NCBI GenBank assembly: GCA_943788935.1
Contig: CALSSE010000017.1
Span: forward strand, 482,001-546,000
Origin: an uncultured bacterium
GTDB taxonomy: Bacteria; Myxococcota_A; Bradymonadia; UBA7976; VGTA01
DNA: 64,000 nt
Direction: 5' to 3'
The translations under genes were made by a program, and so were the position numbers. Positions within the stretch are counted from its first letter, which is position 1; the number at the start of each line of letters is the position of its first letter. The notes beneath the pieces were generated by a model, which worked only from the letters and a program-made list of their open reading frames with translations, was not told where the DNA came from and made no database searches. Positions 51,135-59,121 of the stretch are shown one piece after another.

Positions 51135-52346
51135 CTAAAAACTGATCATCTGTCGTGCGGTCCATCTCTTCACAGTCTCTCCATTCCATGACCAATGGGC
51201 AGGGACGGACCGAGAGCAATGCCTAGACCATAGTGAGTAAGTGTTCGCTCCCGCGTGATCTATACAGAGCCAGTGTCCCTCTGAGGCATGGGGAAGCCTC
51301 ACTTGACGGGCGATGTAATCCCCTGCGAAGCAGAGAGGCCCAGCGATATCATAGGTCGACTTTGCAGCGGTGACCGGTGCGCCTAGCGCTGTCCACAAGG
51401 AGAGAGGAAAAGGTCGCGCTTTGGTGTAGGCATCTCGAGTAAACATATCCGCTCCGAGGTGAATAAATAGTTTATCAGGTGACCCTGTAATGACGTACTC
51501 AATACGACTGAGAGCGAGGCCACACTCCGCGTTTACCCACTGCCCAAATTCGGTGACGAGGTGGAACGGGGAGAGTGACTCTATGCTGTGAACAAGAGCG
51601 CCATAAGCCATCATCTGAGTCGTTGTTGTTAAGGGTTCACTCGGTAAGCCTCCTCCGATATCGACGACCTCTATCCGACGCTGTAGCCCTAGCGATTCAA
51701 GGGCTATATTGATCTGTTGAGCGAGCTCTCCTAAGGAGTGTAGAGCGCTCCGTTGTGCATCAAGGTTACGCATCTGAGAACCACTGTGCATATGTAGAGC
51801 GCGAACTGGATAGTGTATAGACGCTTGGATAATCTCTTCTCGTAGAGCGATAGGGACTCCAAACTTGCTCTCATTACGACCAACGCTGAATCGCTCTGGT
51901 GAGCCGGTGTCAGTCAGCGGGTTCACTCTGATCCCGATGATACATTGGGCATCTGCGGGGATCCTCTCGAGCTCACTGAGCGTGTTAACGTTCACCAAGA
52001 CTCCGCTGTGCTGAGCGACCTCGGCGAGCTCGAGGCGAGTCTTGACTGGAGAGTCAAAAACCAATCGTTCAGCGGGGCAACCGATCTCGATCGCTCGTCG
52101 GACCTCTTCGATCGAGGCGGCCTCTAAGCCAAAGCCTCGAGTGACTATCTCTCGGAGAACCTCAGGGTGAGGGTTGCTCTTGATCGCCACACTATGCTGA
52201 ACACTCGAAGAGAAGGCCGCTTTGAGGTGATCTAGGCGAGCATAGAGCCTAGGGAGATGGGTAAGGATCACCGCGGTGTCTTCTTCATGGAGTTGAGGCA
52301 AGAGCGCGGCGAGCGGCGCCTGAAGCTCACTAACAAGAACGCTCAT
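51135..52346 (-). CDS. fold-III PLP decarboxylase, DapA-type/ornithine-type superfamily (LysA/NspC-like)
   Basis: 403 residues; ATG 52346 overlaps the previous stop as ATGA. The PLP lysine is Lys56 in V-A-I-K-S-N-P-H-P. The fold-III (alanine racemase-like) barrel continues with A-A-S-I-E-E-V, V-F-D-S-P-V-K, G-I-R-V-N-P, H-M-H-S-G-S-Q and V-D-I-G-G-G-L-P. The C-terminal part has L-C-F-A-G-D-Y-I. This is the family of diaminopimelate, ornithine/arginine and carboxynorspermidine decarboxylases. Unlike housekeeping lysA, it is coupled to an unusual aminotransferase-like gene, so a special amino acid is the likely substrate. Cytoplasmic. Confidence 0.8.
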   Translation of the reverse strand: MSVLVSELQAPLAALLPQLHEEDTAVILTHLPRLYARLDHLKAAFSSSVQHSVAIKSNPHPEVLREIVTRGFGLEAASIEEVRRAIEIGCPAERLVFDSPVKTRLELAEVAQHSGVLVNVNTLSELERIPADAQCIIGIRVNPLTDTGSPERFSVGRNESKFGVPIALREEIIQASIHYPVRALHMHSGSQMRNLDAQRSALHSLGELAQQINIALESLGLQRRIEVVDIGGGLPSEPLTTTTQMMAYGALVHSIESLSPFHLVTEFGQWVNAECGLALSRIEYVITGSPDKLFIHLGADMFTRDAYTKARPFPLSLWTALGAPVTAAKSTYDIAGPLCFAGDYIARQVRLPHASEGHWLCIDHAGANTYSLWSRHCSRSVPAHWSWNGETVKRWTARQMISF

Positions 52347-53770
52347 AAGGCGAACAGTCGCTCTGCATAATCTTCAAGGATCTGAATTAATCGGAAATCA
52401 TCTTTGAGATCTATGTTGTCGAGCTCTAAAAACCGTCGGATAGAGTTAGCGCCGATCGCTAAACGAATAAAACTTTGATCTCCATAAGCGACTGGTTGAC
52501 CAAAGAATACTTGGCATACTCCATCATCAAAGACTGTATGTTTAGCAGTACAGACCGCTTCAAAGAGCGACTTGAGTTGATCATGATCGAGTGCTTGCCC
52601 TGAGACCCAAACTTGAAATGAGATAATCGAGGGGTTGGTCTTGAGTTGATCAGGCATCAAGCTAAAATAAGGGGAGTCATCGAGTTTGTTCATGACCCCA
52701 CTGCTCCAAGTGTTGATGACCTCTTCGGTCTCTTCAAAGGACCACGCGCTATACGCTTCCATCTCCTGAAGCGCTACTTCCCACCGCAAGCGAAGCCCAC
52801 GATTTTCACGCTCGGGGAGCTGATGTCGTAGGTTGTTCATATACCACGGGATATCATAGGCGCTGAAGAGTTGAGCGAAGGGCTTAATCGCCGAGGTCTC
52901 TTTTACTTTTTGGAGACGCTCACACCATGTCCTAGGGACTAACATCGCGGCACAAAAGGGGGGCGCTTGAAAGAACTTAGAGCCAGTGAGCATGACTAAG
53001 ACGCCTCGCTCCAAGAGCTCATGGATAAGAGTGTGGTCAACACGGAATTGACATAAATCTATGACCCACATGGTGTCACTCTCAGGATCGATCACCTTTA
53101 GGTCATCTTTAATGCCAGACTTCGACCCTAAGACGAGGCTCCCAACGACGGCAGCATCAGAGTTAGTGGCGATAATGCTTTTAAATTTTGAGGTTCGATC
53201 GAGGACTGAGCCATCTTCTGCTCTAGCGCTTAGATAGTGCACTTCTACATCGCTGTCGCTATCGACGAGCTCACCTTTAGAGAGAGGCTCTCCAAACTGA
53301 TTACATCGCCCATAAAACTTACCTTCACTAGCGTAGAGTGATCCAGAACCGAGCTCTTGGGGACAGCTGACTATATTTACGAGGCGCTTCTCTGGATTGA
53401 GTAGGCGTTGAAACATGAGTGGGTAGTAGACGAGATCAGAGCCTGAGGGAGCAAAGAAGACATCAAATGGGTCTTTAAACTCGCTCTGTACGAGCTCTCG
53501 GAGCCTCTGGCTTTGGCTCTCGAGGAGGCTCTCGTAGCTGAGCGCGTCATATTTCTCTAAAAATTCCTCAGCGACTTTAAGGCCGCTAGGGGTCAAAACA
53601 TTAGCGGTGCATGAGCCTCGTTGTAGCAGCTCTGCAGAGTGGGTTGGATTTAAGTGGTACTTATTCCGCTGAGTGTGAGGATCAATGTGAACTCGCTCAT
53701 CACACCCTTGAGTGAGGGCGTCTAGGAGATGAAGAGAAGAAGAGGGCTGACAAGTCGATGAATCTAACAT
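52343..53770 (-). CDS. fold-I PLP-dependent enzyme, aminotransferase-like, unknown substrate
   Basis: 475 residues, ATG 53770; AAAGGAG is 15 bases upstream, which is long. Fold-I pattern: a small N-terminal domain, then A-P-S-G-S-D-L-V-Y-Y (phosphate loop), the PLP-binding Asp in W-V-I-D-L-C-Q-F, and the Schiff-base lysine Lys265 in L-T-G-S-K-F-F. The F-Q-A-P-P-F-C segment follows. I do not recognise a close named family. It forms a two-gene operon with a fold-III PLP decarboxylase (4-base overlap), suggesting a short pathway that makes or breaks an amino acid or amine. No signal peptide; cytoplasmic. Confidence 0.7.
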   Translation of the reverse strand: MLDSSTCQPSSSLHLLDALTQGCDERVHIDPHTQRNKYHLNPTHSAELLQRGSCTANVLTPSGLKVAEEFLEKYDALSYESLLESQSQRLRELVQSEFKDPFDVFFAPSGSDLVYYPLMFQRLLNPEKRLVNIVSCPQELGSGSLYASEGKFYGRCNQFGEPLSKGELVDSDSDVEVHYLSARAEDGSVLDRTSKFKSIIATNSDAAVVGSLVLGSKSGIKDDLKVIDPESDTMWVIDLCQFRVDHTLIHELLERGVLVMLTGSKFFQAPPFCAAMLVPRTWCERLQKVKETSAIKPFAQLFSAYDIPWYMNNLRHQLPERENRGLRLRWEVALQEMEAYSAWSFEETEEVINTWSSGVMNKLDDSPYFSLMPDQLKTNPSIISFQVWVSGQALDHDQLKSLFEAVCTAKHTVFDDGVCQVFFGQPVAYGDQSFIRLAIGANSIRRFLELDNIDLKDDFRLIQILEDYAERLFAL

Positions 53771-54006
53771 GTCGATGTTAAATAGCTCCTTTTATCGTGT
53801 ATATAGAAGTTTACGAGATGCTTAAATAACAGTTTATAGGCCGATTGTCATATGTCTTTATCTATTGATAGTGATCGAAATTATCTCTTGATTTAGCATT
53901 GTGGATCATAAGTCGTTGAGAGTCTCCCCAGTAAAACTCTGATTAATTGACTGTGATGTACAAAATGATAATGTGTATCTCAACATAAAAATTAAGTAGT
54001 CACTAT

Positions 54007-56094
54007 ATGCTCATCAATAACACTAAAGAGTGGGGTCATAAAAGAAAAGCGCGTGAATACCAGGTTCGTACTGAAGCTGCGCGCCTATTTCTTAAGGTTT
54101 TACTGCCGCTTATCTGTGTGGTCGTCTTAGTCAATGTGAGCGCGAGCTTATATCCAGTATTTTACCCTCAGCGACTCCTCGTTGAGATCAGCGTCCTAGT
54201 CTCTATGATTCCGGCAGTGATTTTATATAAGACTCGCCGTGAGATCTTAGCGATGTATATCACCTTGGGGCTCATTATTGCAGCTCTCTCCTATGGCGTT
54301 ATTCATAATGGAGGGGTGCTCGCTCCCGCCTTTGTTGCATTGATGATTACGATCGTCTTTGTTCATGTGATCGTACCCTGGTGGGGAACACTTGGTTATT
54401 ACATATTCTTGGTGCTGTTGGGTGGGCTCACTCTCTCCCAAGGGCTGCCTCATTCATCTGACGTACTTCCTCCTCCCATATATTATTGGATCATGTACTC
54501 TAGTTATGGGGCGATCTTGGTGGTCGCTCAAGTGTTGATATCAAGACTCTTTACTAAGCAGTTAGAGCAGAATCTAGAGCGTGAAGATCAGTTGCTTTCG
54601 GCGATTAACGCGATCTCTGACCCGCTGATGATCACTGACCATTTAGGCGAGGTGAGTCGGTTAAATGAGAGCGCGAAGTCTTTTAGAGCGATCTTAGAAG
54701 AGTCTCTTGGCCTCTCAATATTTGATATCCCTCTGGAGCTCTTGGATCAAGAAGGTGAGGTCACAACGCTCGCGGAGCTCGGTCAAGCTATGCTCGATCT
54801 ACAACGAGATGATCCCTCCTCTCAGCCAGTGAGTCACTCTTTAAATACTCATGAGATTAGAGTATGGCTCCCTCAAGGTTACCGTTGGTATAAGCTCTCT
54901 TTTGATCGTTACAGTGAGGGGAAAGGTTTAGTCATTCATGTACGGGATACAACTGCACAGCACAAGCTGATCCAAGCACAGAAAATGAACGCAGTAGGGA
55001 AGCTCGCGGGGGGAATCGCTCATGAGTTTAATAATATGCTGAGCGCGATCACTGGTTCGGTTGATTTATTAAGGCTCGATCACCGTGATGATCAAGAGGA
55101 GCTGATCGAGATAATTGAAGAAGGCGCTGATCGAGCGTCGAGGCTCACTGATCAACTCTTGATGTTTACTCAACGGCGCCCACAGTTTCAAAGGGTCATC
55201 GATCTTCATTCACTTTTAGAGAGCGTCGCTGAATTACTTGAGGGGTCTATTGATAAGCGAGTGAACACCTTGGTGGTTCAAGGAACAAATCAAAGCCATA
55301 TTCATGGGGATCAACGGTTATTGATGAGCGCGATTATGAACTTAGTGATGAACGCTGCTCAATCCATGCCTGAGGGAGGAGTTATTATCTTAAAGACTAG
55401 CCCTCTCTCTTCTGATCTGAGAGATAAAGCTGAACTATGGAGCGGAGCTTTAAATCACGAGCAGTCCTATTTACTGCTAGAGGTTATAGATCATGGGGTA
55501 GGGATCTCAAGTGATGTCATTAATCGGATCTTCGAGCCCTTCTTTACGACTCGTACTCAGTCGGGAGAGGGGATTGGCCTTACTGCAGTTTATGGGGCGG
55601 TCAATAAGCATTATGGAGCGATTCGGGTGATCTCCAAAGTGGGGGAGGGGAGCATCTTCCAACTCGCGCTGCCCCTGACCACTGAAGGACTCTCAAGTCC
55701 CATTGAAGGTACGGTCAAGGAGGAAGAACTTCCGAGCGGTTTAAGGGTTTTATTGGTCGATGATGAAGAGATGATCAGACAGACTATGGAGAGCCTCTTA
55801 CGTGCTTCTGCCTGTGGTGTAGTGATCGCTAGGAATGGGTTGGAAGGCGTGAAGGCGTTTCAAGAAGATGACTATGACTTAGTGATCTTAGACGTCATGA
55901 TGCCAGTGATGGACGGAATTCAAGCGCTTAGGTTGATGCGTGAACATCGCCAAGACACTCCGGTGATTATCCACTCAGGATATGCGAATGATGAGCAACT
56001 AGAGCAACTCTCTGAGCTAGGTGTCTCGAGGGTTCTCTCTAAACCTGCACGACGAGTTGACCTCTTAAACGCGATGAGAGCAGTCCTTAGCTAG
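54007..56094 (+). CDS. membrane hybrid histidine kinase
   Basis: 695 residues. About six hydrophobic segments (residues 25-185) form a membrane sensor with little periplasmic part. A PAS-like linker (about 195-320) precedes the dimerisation domain (G-G-I-A-H-E-F-N-N-M-L, His339). The ATPase domain has N-L-V-M-N-A-A-Q, D-H-G-V-G-I, and G-E-G-I-G-L-T. A C-terminal receiver (about 582-695) has D-D-E-E and the phosphorylated Asp629 (I-L-D-V-M-M-P). The Asp at the end suggests a hybrid kinase passing phosphate on to an unlinked partner. No response regulator lies beside it, but an unknown gene (56208) follows in the same direction. Confidence 0.88.
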   Translation: MLINNTKEWGHKRKAREYQVRTEAARLFLKVLLPLICVVVLVNVSASLYPVFYPQRLLVEISVLVSMIPAVILYKTRREILAMYITLGLIIAALSYGVIHNGGVLAPAFVALMITIVFVHVIVPWWGTLGYYIFLVLLGGLTLSQGLPHSSDVLPPPIYYWIMYSSYGAILVVAQVLISRLFTKQLEQNLEREDQLLSAINAISDPLMITDHLGEVSRLNESAKSFRAILEESLGLSIFDIPLELLDQEGEVTTLAELGQAMLDLQRDDPSSQPVSHSLNTHEIRVWLPQGYRWYKLSFDRYSEGKGLVIHVRDTTAQHKLIQAQKMNAVGKLAGGIAHEFNNMLSAITGSVDLLRLDHRDDQEELIEIIEEGADRASRLTDQLLMFTQRRPQFQRVIDLHSLLESVAELLEGSIDKRVNTLVVQGTNQSHIHGDQRLLMSAIMNLVMNAAQSMPEGGVIILKTSPLSSDLRDKAELWSGALNHEQSYLLLEVIDHGVGISSDVINRIFEPFFTTRTQSGEGIGLTAVYGAVNKHYGAIRVISKVGEGSIFQLALPLTTEGLSSPIEGTVKEEELPSGLRVLLVDDEEMIRQTMESLLRASACGVVIARNGLEGVKAFQEDDYDLVILDVMMPVMDGIQALRLMREHRQDTPVIIHSGYANDEQLEQLSELGVSRVLSKPARRVDLLNAMRAVLS

Positions 56095-56116
56095 AGAATG
56101 ATAGAACATAACAACT

Positions 56117-56163
56117 GGGGCTTGAGCTTAGACTCAGAACTCCTTTAAGCTCACTCTAGCCCC
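56117..56163 (+). other. imperfect stem-loop between the kinase and the next gene
   Basis: GGGGCT plus TGAGCTTA pair with TAAGCTCA plus AGCCCC around a 16-base loop and a small bulge. It lies in the 113-base gap. No T run follows, so it is more likely an RNA processing or attenuation element than a terminator. Confidence 0.35.
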
Positions 56164-56207
56164 TCGACTTCTCAGAGGGACTCATCCGGCCCCTTCAGGG
56201 AGGAATC

Positions 56208-57329
56208 ATGTCGCAAAACTCTCAAACGATTAGTCACACACCACAGCTCATAGAAAATGAAGACTCTCAGCGCTTGGTCGAAGCCCACTGGACCAAAAGC
56301 AGTGACCTATGCTTAAGGCTTGGCGTCAAGTCTCACACAGCGCGTCAAGTCCTTCTAGGCCGATGGATTTGTGGGAAGAGTCCTCAAGCGATCCCTGATG
56401 AATCGACACCTCTAGCGCAGCCTTTTATTGAGACTCCACTCTCTGATATTTTAGGTCGGGCTTGGGTAGATGACTATACCATTCTCGACTCTGAGTTTAT
56501 CCCAGCGTCGGTCATGAAGAAGATTCAAGGTCCTCGTACACGTCACAAGATAAGGCCTCGAGATCTACAGCGCATGGTCACTCGACCGCGTCTAAAGATC
56601 TTCTATCACCCATTGATGAGAATAGCGCTCAAAGAGTATCTCATCTGTAATGGAGTGCTCACCCGCCAGCTATCGCGCAGTGAGGCTCACTGGATCTCTT
56701 GTAATGAGTTGATGGCTCGCCTTCAGAAAGCAAAACCCTCTGTCTCTATCATGAAGCAAGGTAAGCTCTCCGGTTTTATGAAAGAGTGGGCAGATGACCC
56801 TAATTTGGAGATTGAGCTGCGTTCTCCAAAGGGATCTCAATATCAACCTGCCTCTCAAGTGATCGGTTTTCGGCAAAAGGACTCTGGCGGTTTGCCGGGT
56901 TGGTGGATTGACGGTAAAGCCTTTCATTGGGTTCACCATCGACTTTTGGATGATGACTCATATGTTCCTTTTCTTAATGATGAGCGATGGGATAAGTATC
57001 AATCGGTTCGTAGACTCTCTCGAGAGGTACCAGATAGTAAATTCACGATACATTATATATATACTCAAGGCTTGGCGATCGTAGAGCTTTGGTATGAGCG
57101 CTTACAAGAGAATCCTGAGGGCTATATCATGAGATATTCTTCTAAGGGTTCTAGCCGCCGCTGTACTATACGCCCAGACAGCATGGTCTTTGGCCGACGC
57201 TTAGGCGCCAGTGCGGTACTCCTTAACCCCTTACTGAGGCGAACCCTCATCGCGATACTCGAAGCGGGGGTGACCTATAGTGATTTAGAAGACTGTCAGC
57301 TCTCTTCTCTACTCGAGGAGAGCTCATAG
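56208..57329 (+). CDS. unknown cytoplasmic protein
   Basis: 373 residues; a strong GGGAGG Shine-Dalgarno sits before the ATG. I recognise no family. The protein is soluble, with no signal peptide or membrane segment. The N-terminal 60 residues contain a possible helix-turn-helix (S-D-L-C-L-R-L-G-V-K-S-H-T-A-R-Q-V). The centre is basic and Trp-rich (G-W-W-I-D-G-K-A-F-H-W-V-H-H), which suits nucleic-acid or ligand binding. It ends with an acidic tail (L-L-E-E-S-S). It follows the hybrid kinase by 113 bases on the same strand, so it could be its output or target, but the gap contains a stem-loop, so co-transcription is uncertain. Confidence 0.55.
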   Translation: MSQNSQTISHTPQLIENEDSQRLVEAHWTKSSDLCLRLGVKSHTARQVLLGRWICGKSPQAIPDESTPLAQPFIETPLSDILGRAWVDDYTILDSEFIPASVMKKIQGPRTRHKIRPRDLQRMVTRPRLKIFYHPLMRIALKEYLICNGVLTRQLSRSEAHWISCNELMARLQKAKPSVSIMKQGKLSGFMKEWADDPNLEIELRSPKGSQYQPASQVIGFRQKDSGGLPGWWIDGKAFHWVHHRLLDDDSYVPFLNDERWDKYQSVRRLSREVPDSKFTIHYIYTQGLAIVELWYERLQENPEGYIMRYSSKGSSRRCTIRPDSMVFGRRLGASAVLLNPLLRRTLIAILEAGVTYSDLEDCQLSSLLEESS

Positions 57330-57383
57330 CATAATGTTATGGAGAGCCTTACCATAGAGCGCGGACTGGTCTCATGAGCGTCT

Positions 57384-59102
57384 TCAGTCTTGGTCTCTCC
57401 CTTTAAAACGATATAGATTAGTGGCGCTGAATGTCCACTCTGGAGTGATCAATTGCCCTCGGCGGGGAACCTTATACCAAGGAGAGAGGGAGGGGTCCTC
57501 AAGGTTTTTGAGGAGGTGTGGCGATTGAGCTGGCATATAGCTTTGAGCGAGAAGCATCACTAAGCCATGTTTAGGATGTCTAGCGAGATCCATCACGATG
57601 ACTGCATGACCGGGAAAGCCACCGCGCAAGTAGAGGTCACCGATATGAATATCATGAGGTGAGCGCCGAGAGAGCTCTTGACTGAGAGAGGCGGTCCCTG
57701 CGTATGAGAATATGTTGTTCAGATAGCGACGGAATTGTTGATAGCTCTTATCTGTTTTGGCTCGTCTCCTCTTCCACTTGACTCTCCATCTTCTCTTACC
57801 TCGCTTCTTATATTCCTCCACCTTTGGACGATCTCCTCGTCGCCAACGATCATAGGGGATTTTGTCTCCTGTGGTATAGTTGAAAGAGATAGGAATGCGC
57901 GGTTTTAAGCCTTGATGAAGACGAGCGTAGAGATATTCAGCGCGTAGCCTTATCGCCGCATCAGCGCATTGTTGAAGGTCTCGCTCTCCAATATCAATAT
58001 CGAGCACAGCGTAGTGAGCCCCTTGATATGACTTTTGTTGGCCATCATAAAGGAGGACTTCGCTCCCTTGAGGAAGGAGGGGAATGTTACGCAGCCAATG
58101 AGCAAAGCTAGCGGGAGAGCTCTTTACTCTCTGAGCACCAGAGGGAGGGAATATTCGATCACTCAGACGCTCAACACTCTTGTCACTCTCTTTGAGCCAT
58201 GAGTAACCGAGCTGGACTTGATCTTGTGGAGCTTGATTTTGAGATGAAGGAGTCGATAGATCGCTACGGCCGCTACGACCATGTCTGCTTATGACTGAAA
58301 TGGCCTCATTGACGAGATTTGGACAACTGACGAAAGGGTTACGGTTACCTTGTTGTTGGTAAATTAAATCATCTCGCGCTTCTTCTCGTTGACTAGGCGT
58401 ATCGAGGCTAGACCATCGCTTAAGCACCTCAAGCGGCTGATATTTATTGAGTGGTAGCTCCCAACGAAGAGCCATATAGAGAAGGGCCCGAGCAATATCT
58501 CCTCGGACTTGTGGGCGGGGCTCGATCACCTCTTCACCTTCAGAACTGAGCCCTATTTTAGAGTCGAGTCCGATCCTGTAGGAGTGATGACCGCTGACCT
58601 CTTCAAACGGGAGATGGCCACGACGACTGTTGACCTTTATTTCAGTTGGAAAGAGGTTATGGAGGTCAGCCTCTATATATTTATAATGACGACTTCGCTT
58701 ACCTCCCATCCACGCTCGGGGGAAGAGGTGTTCACAGTTAAGACCCTGAGGTGCCTTACTACGTCGAGCGGCCCGCCTCTGTCCTGTGTAAAGGGTGACG
58801 ATCTCTCCTTCTTCAGCTGCAGGCTCTACTTTCGTGAACATGAGCTTTCGTGCTCTGCGGTACTTATACTTTGGTTTATGTTGAGCGCTCTTAAGAGCAG
58901 CGTTGAGACTAGAACAGTCTACTTTATCTTTAGGCGTCGCTTGAGCGACTGTGGTATCACCAACGATTGAGATAAAGAGAAGAGACAGTGATAGAGCCCA
59001 CAGTGATATGGCCCACAGTGATATGGCCCACAGTGATAGCTGTTCTCGTAGGTATAGTAATGGAGAGTCTGACAACGAGTATCTAGGGGGATTATTTCTC
59101 AT
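57384..59102 (-). CDS. secreted EndA-type nuclease fused to a DUF4846-like domain
   Basis: 572 residues from ATG 59102, 20 bases after the upstream stop. The signal peptide contains a tandem S-L-W-A-I repeat (see 58996-59039), then T-V-A-Q-A. Residues about 60-260 match Endonuclease I: N-C-E-H-L-F-P-R-A-W and D-L-H-N-L-F-P-T, with R-R-G-H-L-P, which supply the His-metal centre that cuts DNA outside the cell or in the periplasm. From about residue 310 to the end the DUF4846 pattern appears: D-I-G-E-R-D-L-Q-Q-C-A-D, R-L-R-A-E-Y-L, G-F-P-G-H-A-V-I-V and A-Q-S-Y-M-P-A-Q. The two domains usually occur alone. The role is probably nutrition from external DNA or attack on prey DNA. Confidence 0.8.
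   Translation of the reverse strand: MRNNPPRYSLSDSPLLYLREQLSLWAISLWAISLWALSLSLLFISIVGDTTVAQATPKDKVDCSSLNAALKSAQHKPKYKYRRARKLMFTKVEPAAEEGEIVTLYTGQRRAARRSKAPQGLNCEHLFPRAWMGGKRSRHYKYIEADLHNLFPTEIKVNSRRGHLPFEEVSGHHSYRIGLDSKIGLSSEGEEVIEPRPQVRGDIARALLYMALRWELPLNKYQPLEVLKRWSSLDTPSQREEARDDLIYQQQGNRNPFVSCPNLVNEAISVISRHGRSGRSDLSTPSSQNQAPQDQVQLGYSWLKESDKSVERLSDRIFPPSGAQRVKSSPASFAHWLRNIPLLPQGSEVLLYDGQQKSYQGAHYAVLDIDIGERDLQQCADAAIRLRAEYLYARLHQGLKPRIPISFNYTTGDKIPYDRWRRGDRPKVEEYKKRGKRRWRVKWKRRRAKTDKSYQQFRRYLNNIFSYAGTASLSQELSRRSPHDIHIGDLYLRGGFPGHAVIVMDLARHPKHGLVMLLAQSYMPAQSPHLLKNLEDPSLSPWYKVPRRGQLITPEWTFSATNLYRFKGRDQD
58996..59039 (-). repeat. 15-bp tandem repeat within the nuclease signal peptide, about three copies
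   Basis: GCCCACAGTGATATG is repeated twice and then a shortened third copy. On the minus strand each unit encodes five residues of the hydrophobic core (S-L-W-A-I), lengthening the signal peptide. Confidence 0.9.
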
Positions 59103-59121
59103 CACTTTTCGCTTAATATCA

